A DNA stretch of 64,000 bases from Glossina fuscipes (Eukaryota; Arthropoda; Insecta; Diptera; Glossinidae), in assembly GCF_014805625.2 (NCBI RefSeq), contig NW_023998414.1, positions 4,510,402-4,574,401 on the forward strand, in the 5' to 3' direction. Of the stretch, positions 13,413 to 26,109 are shown piece by piece. Made by a program: the position numbers and the translations under genes. The notes beneath the pieces were generated by a model. That model was given only the letters and a program-made list of their open reading frames with translations. It was not told where the DNA came from and ran no database searches. Numbering within the stretch: position 1 is the first letter of the stretch; each line of letters starts with the position of its first letter.

Positions 13413-16233
13413 AAATGTTGTTAAGCATTTAATAATTTTAATGAATTTAAACTTTTTTACTCAACATTTTAAAGTGTATAGCCTTTGATTTTCCCCCACT
13501 GCTTACTATGTTAGCAACGCTGCGAATATATCCATTTGCATATATTTACCTTTAATTGCATTATAACGAACGCTCTTACATATACACAGTCGATTTGTGG
13601 CCATCGATTTATTTGAGTAATTTAATTATATTTGTTTCCAAAATTATTGTAAATTTTCTTTCTATATACAATTCGTAAAGGCTTTCCATTAATAAGACAT
13701 TGTTAAGATTCTATGCAACACAGGTCATAAATTTAGGTATTTCTCTTCTATTCAATGACTACACTTATGTCAATCTCCCTGTCAGTTCAGTTCATTTCTT
13801 ATGCATTTCCCAAATGGCCACAACTTTTATTATTACGCAATAATTTCATCTTTATTTTTTGCCTTATGTACTGCTTACTTATAAATTCTTCTATGGATTA
13901 TGTGCATCGCACTAGGCGTAGCGAACATAGCAAACATGTGCAAGCTAAGAAAGAGAAAAAAAAAAAAATATTCGACTATTGGACGTATGCGGGGCACTGT
14001 AATCATAACATGCCACTGAAGCGAAAGTATTTTATTTATTATTTCTACTCCCTCCTGACGAAGGCCCGTACATAATAAATTTATTCCTATACCCTTATCA
14101 CATAAGACACATAAAGAAGGAAGCAGCGTAACGTCTCCGGACAGACTTGATAGACATAATATAATCAAAGAGTACTACATACCAGCATAGTGAGCATCAC
14201 AGGCTCGAGCTGCATGCAAAAGAGCTATCGCTTCAACAAAATATACTCGAACGGTTTACGTAACAACGCCACAAATGCGCTTACACTGTTGTTAACGTAT
14301 CCGTGACGTGAATATCCTTTTTAAAGGTTTGGTACACTTGGTGAATTCTTAAACTTTTCAACAGACGTGGACGCGGAAGTACCCAAGTTGATCCAGCCGC
14401 TAAGGCCGACATCTCTAAATATATTCCCAAGTTAAGGTTAAGTAAGTTCAGTGTGGAGACACAAAACCCGTTCTTTACAGTAATCTCTGTGTGCAAAGTA
14501 ATAAAATGGTCTGCATTGGGGTCAACAATGAACTATCACTGTGCCATTCTCTTAAAGAGAATTCTTGTCTAGAAAAGAAACCTTTCGAATCTGTGTTTTA
14601 CCGAGAAATTGCTCCCTTTTCTCACACTCACACTCTCTCCTTTATCTGTTATATATTAAATGTTAGTTATGGATAAAGCACTGAATGTGTGGATAATTGT
14701 TAGAAACGCAGTTAATTGTTACTGCTAGAATCACACCATGTCTCTTCGATAGCTTTAGGCTTAACATCTAACATCGCTGAGCTATACACAACCACAAATT
14801 TCATAGTCCAGATTTCGTTGTTTAGAGGTCTGTGCTAAAAAAACAACGCCACTCGTTCCTTCTCTTACTTTGCAGGAGAATGCAACTGTAAAGGTGTTGC
14901 AAAGAACAAGTGCTACCGCATTAGAGGCTCGAAAAAGTTGATGCCAACCACGCGAACTATTATTATCACTATTTTAAGTGAACGTCTATTGCTTCCTTAT
15001 TTGAAGGCATAGTGCGTTATGACGAAAACTTACAATCACACACATGTCGAATCGACAAGTATTCGCATATTAATTGAAAGCGCAAAATTCATATAGGATC
15101 TTCATAGGATACTTTGCTGAAGGCCCCGCTTAACGTTCTTATAAAAAATATTCGATTTTATGCCAAATTGGGAGCATTTGACGATGAAAATTGATTAAAA
15201 TTTTGTGATTTGACATTTGACACGTTCGGACTGCGTAGATCTATTCTTAGGAAAGTTCTCAAAAGATCCAAGTCTTCGTATGCAAACAAGTTGTCATCTT
15301 CATTAACTGATGATAAAAATTGTTTCAATAAATCATTTGACAAATGCTTGAAAACCTATGTACATAAGCAATTTATATAAGTGTATTTTTCGCCCTCTTT
15401 GCCATACAAAAGCTTTCAGACTCAGAAAGCCCTTACATAGACTTTGTAGTACTTTATGATAAAAAAAAAAAAAATCAAGAATTGCATTAAGCGAAGCGGT
15501 ATTGAATAATCAGTGGTCAGCCTTGCCCCGATTAGCATGTTCCTATTTGTTCTGTCTCCGTTGGAGGAAGGATTTTAAGCGTGCCGCATATATGTTTCAT
15601 TCATTTCAATGCGTCTCATTTCAAAATTGATTATAAAATATTGCAAGGCAATAATAGCAGAACGTGTACGAACTATTATCGTCCATAAGTGATAAATCTT
15701 TTCTTTTTCTTCTTTTTTTTATATATAATAACTATCGATCTTACTTTTTACCTTTTATTAGGAAAATTTCTGAAAACATTTCTTAACAATTAACTGAATA
15801 TTTTAAACTTGTAAGCATACTTCTCAAGTAACAAAAAACAAAAAAAAAAAAAAAATTCCAAAGCGAACATTAGCAAAATTAATAAAAAAAAAATAAATTT
15901 TGCTTATAACCGACACCAGCCATAAATATTTTTAGTTCTACGTTCATATTTACTCTGTAATTTTCACTACATTTTTCAGTTGCTACGCTCGGTTCTCGGA
16001 GCTGACATACAACCATTTAGGTGTTTCCTTCAAGTACATACGTACACTGAATTAACGCATAAAATGCGTGCAAGTAAAATTCATTGAAAAGCCATTGCTG
16101 AGCGTATTTTTTTGATTGGTTTACATTTATTTGAATAGGAAGCGCTGATGCAGGTCAAGATAACAATATTTTTTAGCCATAATTCAAAGTGTTTATTTAT
16201 TTATATGGCAAAAAAAAAAAAAAAAAACTCAAC

Positions 16234-16240
<7 letters not shown>

Positions 16241-16273
<33 letters not shown>
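16241..16273 (+). repeat. (AC)n microsatellite
   Basis: An AC dinucleotide run is preceded by (AT)n and an oligo-A tract. Confidence 0.95.
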
Positions 16274-16276
<3 letters not shown>

Positions 16277-16971
16277 TAGTGCCGGGAAACTTGCGTATTT
16301 ACTTAATATCTAGAGAATGTAAGTAAAGCACTTACACATACAAACTCGAGCACTGTTTCTTATTTAATAATATGACGAAAACAATCTTGGAACGATGTGT
16401 ATGTGTATTTGAAAATAAAAGTTTTTACTTCAATTTTATTTTAGTATTTAAAAAAGAAAGAGTTGAAAAAACGAAATTTTCACAAATATATTTAAGTCAC
16501 GTTTTTCAAATGGATTTTTACAGTGTACATATCTGCTGTGAATAATGAAAAACATGTTTACAAAGCTGCAGAAAAACTTCAAGTAAGAGGACATTTTCCC
16601 AACACGGGATACGTTGCTTGCAATACTGAAAGCAAACTGTGGCAAATGTGAAAAGAAAAAGCAATTAAAAGGCTAAGCTCAGTTTACAATGAATTTGAGA
16701 CGCTTTTCATAGTTGGCAGACATCCGATAGAGCAGGAAAGGGTGGCATTTTGTTCTCTGCATCTAAAGAGAAACCAAAGAACGTATAAGAGCAGTTCCAT
16801 TCATCGCGTAACGAATATTAGATACCCACCGCTTGCAGTAAAGTTACAATTCTTACGCTCCTGCTAACTAAAGGAAATGTATTTTTATAGGTTTATAGAT
16901 TTGTAGGGAGATCCCGATTATTGCACACGAATGATGGACATTAGTTGGAAGTTTAAGCTTCAAGTTTTAGG

Positions 16972-16972
<1 letters not shown>

Positions 16973-17010
<38 letters not shown>

Positions 17011-17032
17011 ATCTCTCTCTATCCCTCTCTCT
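16973..17032 (+). repeat. (CT)n microsatellite, imperfect
   Basis: A CT run with interspersed CTAT and CCCT interruptions. Confidence 0.95.
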
Positions 17033-18694
17033 GCTTTAGTCTAATAGGAAGACACACGGACATAATATAGACATACAAATATACTTTAAATTTACCTAAA
17101 GGATGTGTGCAAATGAGTTATACTTTTCGAGGGACGAGTTTTTCTCTATAGTAATTGTGGGCGAAATTATAGATCGATTTTTCTGTCCAAAGTAAAAGAA
17201 CAAAGTCTAGGACCAAATTTGTTCTTTTAGACAAACGTTGAAGACGGCAATCGCGATTGCTACGGACGATGAAAAGCAAATTCATCCCACTATTCGACTT
17301 GATTGAAACTCGATGGAACTTTGTCACTTCTGATTCCTGCAGATGGAACGACAAATCTAGTGTCATATGACTGAACGATTTGGCATTTTAATTCAAACTT
17401 CGAGGATTATTTCCACTTCACTTTACGCGCCTTATCCCAATGTTTATTAAAGCAAATTTCATTGAAACTCTCTGGGGCACATGGAGCTCCTTTGAAGGTT
17501 TCTCTATAATTTTGAATAATCTATAATTATAATCGAATTCTAAACAAAATGGATTTTATGACCAGCACGTTCGTTCAGAAGATTAATCTTGACTGCATCT
17601 TACAATAACAGAACGTGATTTTATCTATTACTGTCAAGATTAATAAAACAGTGTGTTTTTGCATATAAGGGATTGAAAAGGCTCGGAGCTAATAGTTAAG
17701 ACTTTTAGAAAGTAACTCGAAAAATATGTGTCTAAGAGCACAGAGTTTACTATGGCTACATGCGAGCTCCTTTACGATAAATCATCGCAAAGAATCAAAG
17801 ACGGTCGTCGCGTCATACAAATTCCAAAAACCAACTGTTCCTGTTCTTTCCAATCCAGACAAGAGGGTTAAACGCTTCCTCGTTTCATGATTCAAACATT
17901 TAAGCGTCAAAGATATTGCTTCGTCCCTAAAACGTTTATCGACCTTTCAATGTTGCCCATACAGACTTGAATATCTGAGATATATGACAATCGTAACATT
18001 TAGAACGTTTAGTATGATAGACGCGCATGACTTGACTATCTTGAGAATGTCAAGTTTATTGTCATTGTCAAAACTTTCCTTCTTAAGAATCGAAGCCTTT
18101 ATTACATAACATCAACAATCACATCAATATTAAAGTGTAGCAAAGTTTTTAATCAATTTTTTCTGCTTATTTCTCGTAGCATGCAAGTTGTACGAAAATG
18201 ACTATAAGTACAAATTGACATGGCATTTGAGTTTCTTAGCCATGTTTACCAAATTATATGTGTATGTGTTATTGACATTTTAATTCCACAATTGATTGTC
18301 GTATACGGTTACAGCTTTACTGTATGTCTTCTTATTCTATCCGGTTAGATGAAAGTCGAGGCATATTCAAATTGGGCATTGAAATAAAATACAAGAAATA
18401 TATGCCACATTCCGACAAAACATATATTCCGCACACATACTTCCGCCTGCATAAATTCATTTGCTTAAACTTATCAAAAAAAAAAAAAAAAAAAAAAAAA
18501 GGTAACGAAAGCATAAGTTTTAATAAAACTTATAAATGTTAATAAACAAGCAAATAACAACTTGCTTGCTACTGCGTACAGATTTTGTGTAGCGCGTGAA
18601 AACAAAAAAAAAGAAGCAACAGCATGAAAAATTTATGCACACATACATAATCGTGTTAATGTAGTTATTTTTAACCAAGTCGACGTATCAGTTT

Positions 18695-18739
18695 GTGCAT
18701 TAATTAATTTATGCACGCATGCAAATTTGCATGCGTGCA
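18695..18739. promoter_or_regulatory. Overlapping palindromes with POU-octamer and homeodomain motifs
   Basis: Positions 18712-18739 form a perfect 28-bp palindrome with no spacer. Its core, ATGCAAATTTGCAT, holds two octamers (ATGCAAAT and ATTTGCAT) sharing the central AAT/ATT. Just left, 18695-18716 is a near-palindrome GTGCAT…ATGCAC around TAATTAAT, a homeodomain-type core. ATTTATGCAC occurs at 18707-18716, and a close match sits near 18636. Binding is inferred only from motif resemblance. No gene is close by. Confidence 0.5.
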
Positions 18740-19744
18740 AGGAAAGTAACTAACATAAAAGCTCTTCAACTTTTTCCCCGACTATGCTAAAATAATCAAT
18801 GAATTATAACTGATTGTGTGTTTTGCGTGTAGCTTTCTTAGTTTGAAACTCAAAACGAAACCATACAGTTATCACACTTACTATCGCAATTAACAAAGCC
18901 TCCCAACGCCTATTGATATTTGAAATTTCGATCCGATACACGGATGCGATGCCAATGAGGTCGAAAAGCGCGTTGCAAAGCGCACAAAACATTATGCACT
19001 CGAAAAGAAATAAAGCCAAGTGTCAATAGCGCCGCCATGTAGAGATCATTTTCATTTAGCATATTAAAGGTTGCTTCATTCCAACGGCACAAACGCCAGC
19101 AACAACTGTTGTAACTCGTAAACGCATGCAAGACTCAAGAAAGGAAACATTTATTTATTAAAATTATAATAAGTAGATCCAAGAAGCGAAGAAACTGAGT
19201 GAGTGATCTATGAATTAAAGTCTACAAGAACAGATGCTGGAAATATTTTTGGAATCATGGTAAGGCTGTCGACAGAAGAAATGGACGCACTTTCAAAATC
19301 TAAGCTGTAAAAATCGCGCCCAACCTACACTATTTCCGCAACAAGCCCGACTCTCTGCAATTTCAAGCTCATGTTCTGCATTTTTGAAGCGCGCTTTATC
19401 ATCTCCATTTTGAAAAGCTATGAAAACATGGAGCGTGTTATCGCCCTCAAATGATATGAATTACATTTTCTATTGCATTAGGTGAAAAGCAGCAATAATG
19501 CACCAATGGGTACAATTAGATGATTTCTCAGCATGACAACGCTCTCGTTCTCGCGGAACTCATATTATTTCTCAAAGATAGCAGAAATAGTACCCACTGT
19601 TTGAGGATATTTTGAATAGTAACTAAGCCTCGAATGTCGAAGAAAACAAAACAGTGGAATGGAAAATTAGGTCCCTGAAGGAATCAATATATCGGGCAGT
19701 ATAATAGGTCATTGGGTATTTAAATATTTCGCGTTAATGCAAGC

Positions 19745-20572
19745 AAGTAAGAAAATTATATCCAGTCGTCCGTCACCGAACCTTTTATTCCCGTCGCCAT
19801 TATCCTAAGAAAGAAAAAATAAGTAAAAGAACCAAATTTTCATGCTTTCTACTATGGAGCGAGGAGATTGATTTTCTTTATTTTCAAGAAAAAGTTTTTG
19901 CCCTATAGGCGCGTGGGGATTGTAGGCGTGTCCTTTAAAAACCTTTGATCGCTTTCAAGTTCCTTTGCAAATTCGTAGGCGAGGTCATCATTTTCGCAAA
20001 CTGGAGTATATATTACCACAGATACTACGAAGTACCACAGACGGCGATATGGACAGACGCACGTGCTTAGGTGCATTTATGGGATTATTGAAGCTTGTTT
20101 CTGCGCGTTATATAGGTATTGAAAAATAATTATATTTTGATAAACTATAATATTGGGCAGACTTGATCAATTTATTCCATTTTTGTACATGTGTTACACG
20201 ATCGTCCATCGAATACACGTGGAAATTTTTGTAGATCTTTCTGCCGTAGTCTATGAGTAATAAGCAAAAACCAAGTTTTTATTCCTCTTAAAAAGCAGAG
20301 GTGGACTCAATTTAGGTGTTACTGTAGGCGTGTCCTTCAACCGATTTCGCCCGTTTTCAATACCAACCTGCGTGCAAGAATTTCCAATGTTTCTGCTCAA
20401 TTTGAAGTCAATATCTTGATTTTGGCAACCAAGAGAATAATGTTTACAACAGACATTACACAGACGGACAGATGGACATGCTAACATATTTTCAGAATTT
20501 GATGCTGATCAAGATGGGTACTTGCACACGTTTTGACAAAATGAATATATCTCTCATCGTTGGATGATGGAT
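19745..20572 (-). mobile_element. Interspersed repeat family A, full-length bipartite copy
   Basis: Read on the minus strand it follows the copy at 55366-56167. It starts ATATTCATTTTGTCAAAACG and TTGATCAGCATCAAATTC, then has a CTGTCCGTCTG stretch and ATTGGAAATTCTTGCACGCA, and then AAGGACACGCCTACAG. A second round includes another TGTCC-rich stretch (20040-20070). It ends with ATGGCGACGGGAATAAAAGG and TATAATTTTCTTACTT. The length is about 828 bp. The same two-round layout in both copies suggests a shared dimeric progenitor. Confidence 0.75.
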
Positions 20573-23500
20573 GCATAAGAAGTTAGACGCGTTGAGGTAC
20601 ATCGATCTCTTTCTGTAGATCAGTCTTCATATTTTCAATTCATAGATTCACTTATGCTAATAAACGGGACTAAGTAACGGTACTTTTATTAACAGTTCAA
20701 TTTCCTTTAAACTACTACCATAGCTATCTTAGCCTTCCGCTCTCGCCTATGATAAACTCAATTCGTTCCCTTTCGTCTCCAGAAAATAAATTGTTGTTGA
20801 GCAAGGAGCTTAATACATTCATTCTATCTTGTTTCAAAATTTATGCGTTTTTCATTTGTAAAAGTTTGTGTGCAGCAAAAGTATTATGTTTTAATTTATT
20901 GCTACTGAAAAGATTATTAACAATAAATTTTCTTTATACATTTGCATATATCAGCTGGTAGGTAGGTATGTTTGCATGCACTTGTCTACGTGGCTGAATT
21001 AATTCAAAAGTAATTTTAAACAAATCTAAAGCAGTTATTGTCTGATATACATGAAATATATATATATATAGTTAAGCAATTTAAGCAATTATCACTTGCA
21101 ATCGATTGCAATCAATTCTCAATGACTTTTGCATAAATTCAATTCAATATTATTGCCATTATCGACGGGAACAACATGACGATTGTCACAAATCGAGAAA
21201 TCATTAACAACCTAGTAAGCAGATATAAACATACGGGCATCTATTTTGTATCATCTGTTTGTACTTAACGTTTATCATTGACACGAAAATGTTTTCACTC
21301 TCTTGAGCATCAATTCGTATGGAAAGTTGTTTCAACTCAATCAACTCAATTTGGGTTTTTCGGTTGCATACCTATTGGTAAACTGTTCACAAGACCAAGC
21401 ATTTTATTGCAAATAATGTAAAAATAGTTTCAAGTGGTCGAGCAATGGGTGCAAACATTTTAATCAAGCAAACAGAAGCATTTCATTAAAGCCGGCCTCC
21501 CATCATACTTCGCGTCCCATTGAATCTCACTTTTGCCGATTTGCTGTTATCTTGCCACAACGTGTTCTCGCAACTTTTCGTAGCCGTTAAAATCTTTTAA
21601 TGTACTGTAGATGTTGTCAGTCAACAGCTTATGGTAGCGACTGATAGTGTAATATGGTGGGTCGATGCAACTAATTAAATTGCGTTTCACGTAAGACTTT
21701 CGCTAAAAATGAGTACCCAATGCTCTTAGTCGTTGGTTGGAATTTGCCCAGTAAACTTCCCTTTCATTTACCGTTCTTGAGTTCAACCGATTTGATATCA
21801 AAGTCAACACAGTTCCGAAAGCAGCACATTTTGCATATTACTCTCTGCGTATGCTAAGCACGTAAGCATTATGTAACACGTGGATCAATCGGACTTCTTC
21901 TTCTTTCTTTCTTGTTTTTTTACAAGACCTTGTATTAGTTGCATTCTGTGTCACTGGACCGAGTAAATCGTAGCTGACGCTTGCCAACTTGCAGTCACGA
22001 TGGACGCATTTTAATAGATGTACATTTTTATGATCGAACAATTTTGCTGATAATGAGCAGGTTTTGCAGTTTAGATACAACATTTTGCGGAAGGTTGTCT
22101 GATAATTCAGACTACAAAACCTTCTGGGATTGATTTTTTAGAGCCGTCACCGAAGGACGAGGGTGAAGGGCATAAAATATTCGATCTCGACCATATATAT
22201 ACAAATCTCTTACTTGTTGTTTTATTTTTTCCTTTTTTTTTTTTCTTAAAAGTATCGACGATGATCAATTAAAGTTCAGAGTGTAAGAAAGGTCTTTGAA
22301 CGCATATAATCGCCAGCACTGAATTTGAACGGCAATCGGTTTAAAGATTTCTGTGATTGCTTCTCTTCGAACCATATACTTACTTACCTTACTTATTAAT
22401 AAACTTCCGCTTTGAAAACTTCCTATCCATTTGTTATATTTCGTGTTGGGAAGACAGCTGATTCTCTATTTCTTTTGATTTCTGCATGAGATTAGCAGCT
22501 CCACTCAGACAGACATTAAGCCATGAGCTGGTTCAGTATATAAACATATTTTGTAAACGTAGTGGTGGAGGTAACGTATTTCAGCCCAGTACTGCTAATG
22601 GGCTGTGAATGGATTTTGCGATACGAAACCGAGCTTCGAAATATGGAAAAAATTCCCTGTAAGGCTTTCTCGTCTACTGCAGATTTTTTCCCTTCTTGAT
22701 GTGCGCAATTACATCGGGCATGGAACAGCGTATATCGCGCTACAATCACCAAGTTACTGAAATCCTTCCTTCGATATTAGCCGGAATAACTTTACTTATT
22801 ACCTCAAAGCTTTTACATGAGAAATCACACTTCAACATGTGGTCGTAGACAGAGTAACCTCACCTGGAGGAAGAATGGGGCAACGGCAAAAGATATCCGG
22901 GACCATCTCGTAATATAATAGACTGCGCAACGTCTATTACGAATTAGATCAATATATGATTCTTATCAATAGTATACATCAATCATGTTTGATCTCGCCC
23001 GCTATGTTCATCTTATGATCGAACACTTGAAAGCATCTAACAAACAAACTCGCAAATATTGTTAGCCTGATCCTTGCTCTAACAAAAGCTGAAAGAATGC
23101 AACGAAACATTTTACGGTAAAACTCTTTTTAAATAAATTTGAAAAAATTTATTATAATAAATGCTCATAATTCATATACGTATGCTTGCCTTTCTATTTT
23201 TATGTTCATTAAATTCGAAGGCACACAACAATTTTCTTTGTTTTAAACCTTCAATTATTTAATTATTAACAGGAAATTCTATAGAACTTAAGGAAGCTAT
23301 TAATGAATAGTTAATGTTAAATTAAGTTCTGATTACTTTTATACGCATACTCGAAGAGTTTATGTCTTGTCCAGAATTTAGTTTCTTAATAAGAAAATTC
23401 GTGCAACATTAATGATGTGCAGAAATTCTGTTGTTCAGAGACAGATAAAGTCACTATGTAATCATATGATGTTTAAATCAAAATGTTTACGTTTAGCTGC

Positions 23501-25106
23501 TCTTCTAAGGCATATAATATTGAAGTTTTGCTTTACACTTAAGCTGATCCATATATGTGTGTGTGTGTGTATGTGTGTATATATGTGTGCATAGACAGAA
23601 AAGTAAACAAAAAGAGAAAAATATTAAATCGATTTTTTTTTTTACATTTTCTCAATCCATTTTTAATCCCTTTTTATGAAAGATAGATAGAACAAAGATA
23701 ACAAATAGTCCGGGATAAGTAAATGTAAGCGGCAACTTAATGCAGATTTGCCGCAATCAAATGTTACGTCTATGAAACTTATTTCATTGTTTTCAACAAT
23801 AAATAGCTTTGTAATCATTCAAAAAGTATCAAATTTTCTTACTATAAGCTTCCTACCTACGTTGAGCCCATACAGTTTGCTGTATGCTGCGTATGTATAA
23901 GGGATTGAACGATAAAGCAATTGGTTTCCAAAACTCTTGCCTCACACATATGACATTTTGTTGTACATCTTTCGAAAGCGAAAAAACTCAGCCACGTGCC
24001 ATCCAACATCATAGGGTATGAAAATTTACTTTCTTTGCTTTTTTTTTTTTTTTTTTATATTAATTCAAACGCATATTGCACTCGGAAACTTTCTCTAAAA
24101 CTTTCGACGCCTAACTTTATGCTATCAAATTAAATTCCATTAACTACATATAGGTTTTGTGTCATATCGTCATGATGTAAACTCATTGATTTTAAAATAT
24201 TGTACAAGTGTATAAATATTTCTTAAATTTTCTTTTCTTCGATATGTTTGTGAACATGAAGAAGAAAGCAACAACCACTACCTACACTCTTAGCGAAAAA
24301 TTATGCAGGAGCTGCTAATATTTTTTTTTTTTGGTCGCAAAATTAAGTTTTGAAGTTTATTCAACAAAAAGAAAAACAAAAAAATTTGCAAAAATATTGC
24401 ATCCGGTACTTAGTGTTTTCCTTGATCAATATTTTCGAATGGAGTTGTTTAATAAATTCGTAAAGCGCAAATACATGTACAATATAAATATATATAGAAA
24501 ACCTGATTACTTAAATGATTTCATTTTATGATTTATTTTTTCATATAGATATAAAGTAAACAAACAGATTAGCTATTATATAAACAAATAAAAATGAAAA
24601 TATTTTATAAAACACCAAGTTAGGGAATAGAACAAATTTATTCGGTTGTTCGAAAACTAAAAATGTGTTTTTCACCTAAACATATCGAGCTTTTAGGGCT
24701 CGTTCATAAGGACAAGGATAAAGTAAGTCTAATATCAAATAAGCAGTTGCTCTTAATCAAAACGAACGGACAAGAACACAGTCAAGGCAGTTAACCTATG
24801 CAGCGCTAGTAGAAATTTTAAAAGCATTAATGCTTTGATTATCGTTTGAAAAATATTATAAATTTTCTGATAACCTAATAATTTGCTAATATTAGGAAAC
24901 TCCCAGACGAATTCTTATTCATACGATTATATTCTGCACATATAATATTTAAGGTTAACATGAAACCTTCAAAAGGCTCGCACAAAAATATTTCATTTAA
25001 TAACCTATTTAGAAAAAAAAAAAAAGTTTCATTGCCATACTTTGACATTCCCCCGCAGTATAATACACAGGCATGCTTGTAAATCCTCTCTATGGCTTTT
25101 CTTTTT
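20573..25106. other. Non-coding region, no gene seen
   Basis: Only one short family A fragment (22136-22218), a GT-rich stretch near 23555-23590 and oligo-T runs stand out. Confidence 0.65.
22136..22218 (+). mobile_element. Family A repeat fragment (3' end)
   Basis: It has GTCACCGAAGGACGAGGGTG followed by AAAATATTCGATCTCGACC and CTCTTACTTG. This resembles the last ~80 bp of the family (…AAAAGATTCGATGACGACCG…CTCTTACTTG). Confidence 0.5.
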
Positions 25107-26009
25107 TATACCCTACACCACTTACGGTGCAGCGTGTATTAAGCTAGAGCGAACATATGCAACCCGCAGGAGGGCTTAAGATAAATCCACCTTTTATTAT
25201 ATCGATCGATTCAGAATCATAATCCGATATGATCTAAGCCTGTATGTCCGTCTATCGGTCTGATGTCTGTCCCTGTAAACGGGTGTTTCAACTAAAGGTT
25301 GCAATATTCGAGATATTTTGATGCAATTTGGTACAGTGGCGTATTTTGACCCAACGTCGAACGCCTGAAAATGGATCGGATCGACCCAGTTTTTTGACCA
25401 CTCTCGATGTACGCCCTATTCTGAAAAATCCTTATAAGGAAAAAATATTGAAATTTTCCAAATTTCTCGGCAAAAGTAGGTAAGTAATAGTAGTATTTCG
25501 ATATTCTAAATTGGTATGAAAACCTTGGACCGGTTGGAGCAATTTTTGAACCCCCTCTCATGTAAAGAAAACTGAAATTCATACGACAAAAAGGTATACT
25601 TTTTCAATGCTTTCAATCTCATAATAGTAAATTAGCATTAAAAAATTAACTATACCAAATTTGGACCATCACGACCTGTTCTTTGGATCCTACCCTATAG
25701 AAAAGATCCTACCCTATAGAAGACGCTATAAGAAAACTCACAAAAATTGATCCTTTGCAGAGCAAAAAAGTCCAAGCTTTAACAAGCGGTGATGGAAATT
25801 GACCCATAATATTCTAGCAATTTTATACAAAGATGAACTCTACAAAATTTGGACCATGTATTGCTATTTTTGAATCGGTAGTTTGCGTGTTGGGCCCGCT
25901 TGCCCATAAATGCGCGCATGAAAAATATACCTTTATATGATAAAAATAAGAATTATGTTAGGCAATGTGGTGTAGGGTATTTAAAGGTAGGCCTTGCCCG
26001 AATATAATG
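25107..26009 (+). mobile_element. Family B repeat with 13-bp terminal inverted repeats
   Basis: ATACCCTACACCA at 25108-25120 is the exact reverse complement of TGGTGTAGGGTAT at 25968-25980. After the right repeat comes a short tail with GGCCTTGCCCGAATATAATG, recalling the CCGAATATAA tail of family A. Inside, near the left end, are ACATATGCAACCCGCAGGAG and a TGTCCGTCTATCGGTCTG stretch. No transposase is recognisable; a 19-bp tandem duplication (GATCCTACCCTATAGAAAA-type) sits near 25687-25723. The assembly gap begins exactly where the tail ends. Confidence 0.7.
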
Positions 26010-26109
26010 NNNNNNNNNNNNNNNNNNNNNNNNNNNNNNNNNNNNNNNNNNNNNNNNNNNNNNNNNNNNNNNNNNNNNNNNNNNNNNNNNNNNNNNNNNN
26101 NNNNNNNNN
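26010..26109. other. Assembly gap, 100 N
   Basis: Exactly 100 N, the usual placeholder for a gap of unknown size. It starts at the right end of the family B repeat, so a repeat-caused break is likely. Confidence 0.97.

Larger units (their letters stand above)
12296..19744. other. Non-coding region, no gene seen
   Basis: It holds the ATGCA cluster, the 28-bp palindrome, microsatellites and oligo-A runs (for example 15838-15854 and 18477-18500). The longest ORFs (13755-14075, 13875-14168) overlap on opposite strands, with no recognisable domain and low-complexity lysine or phenylalanine runs. Confidence 0.65.

Noticed and set aside
19440..19560. QHDNA string resembling the mariner HDNARPH catalytic block
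   Set aside because: Only five residues match, flanking frames do not align with mariner, and the motif can occur by chance.
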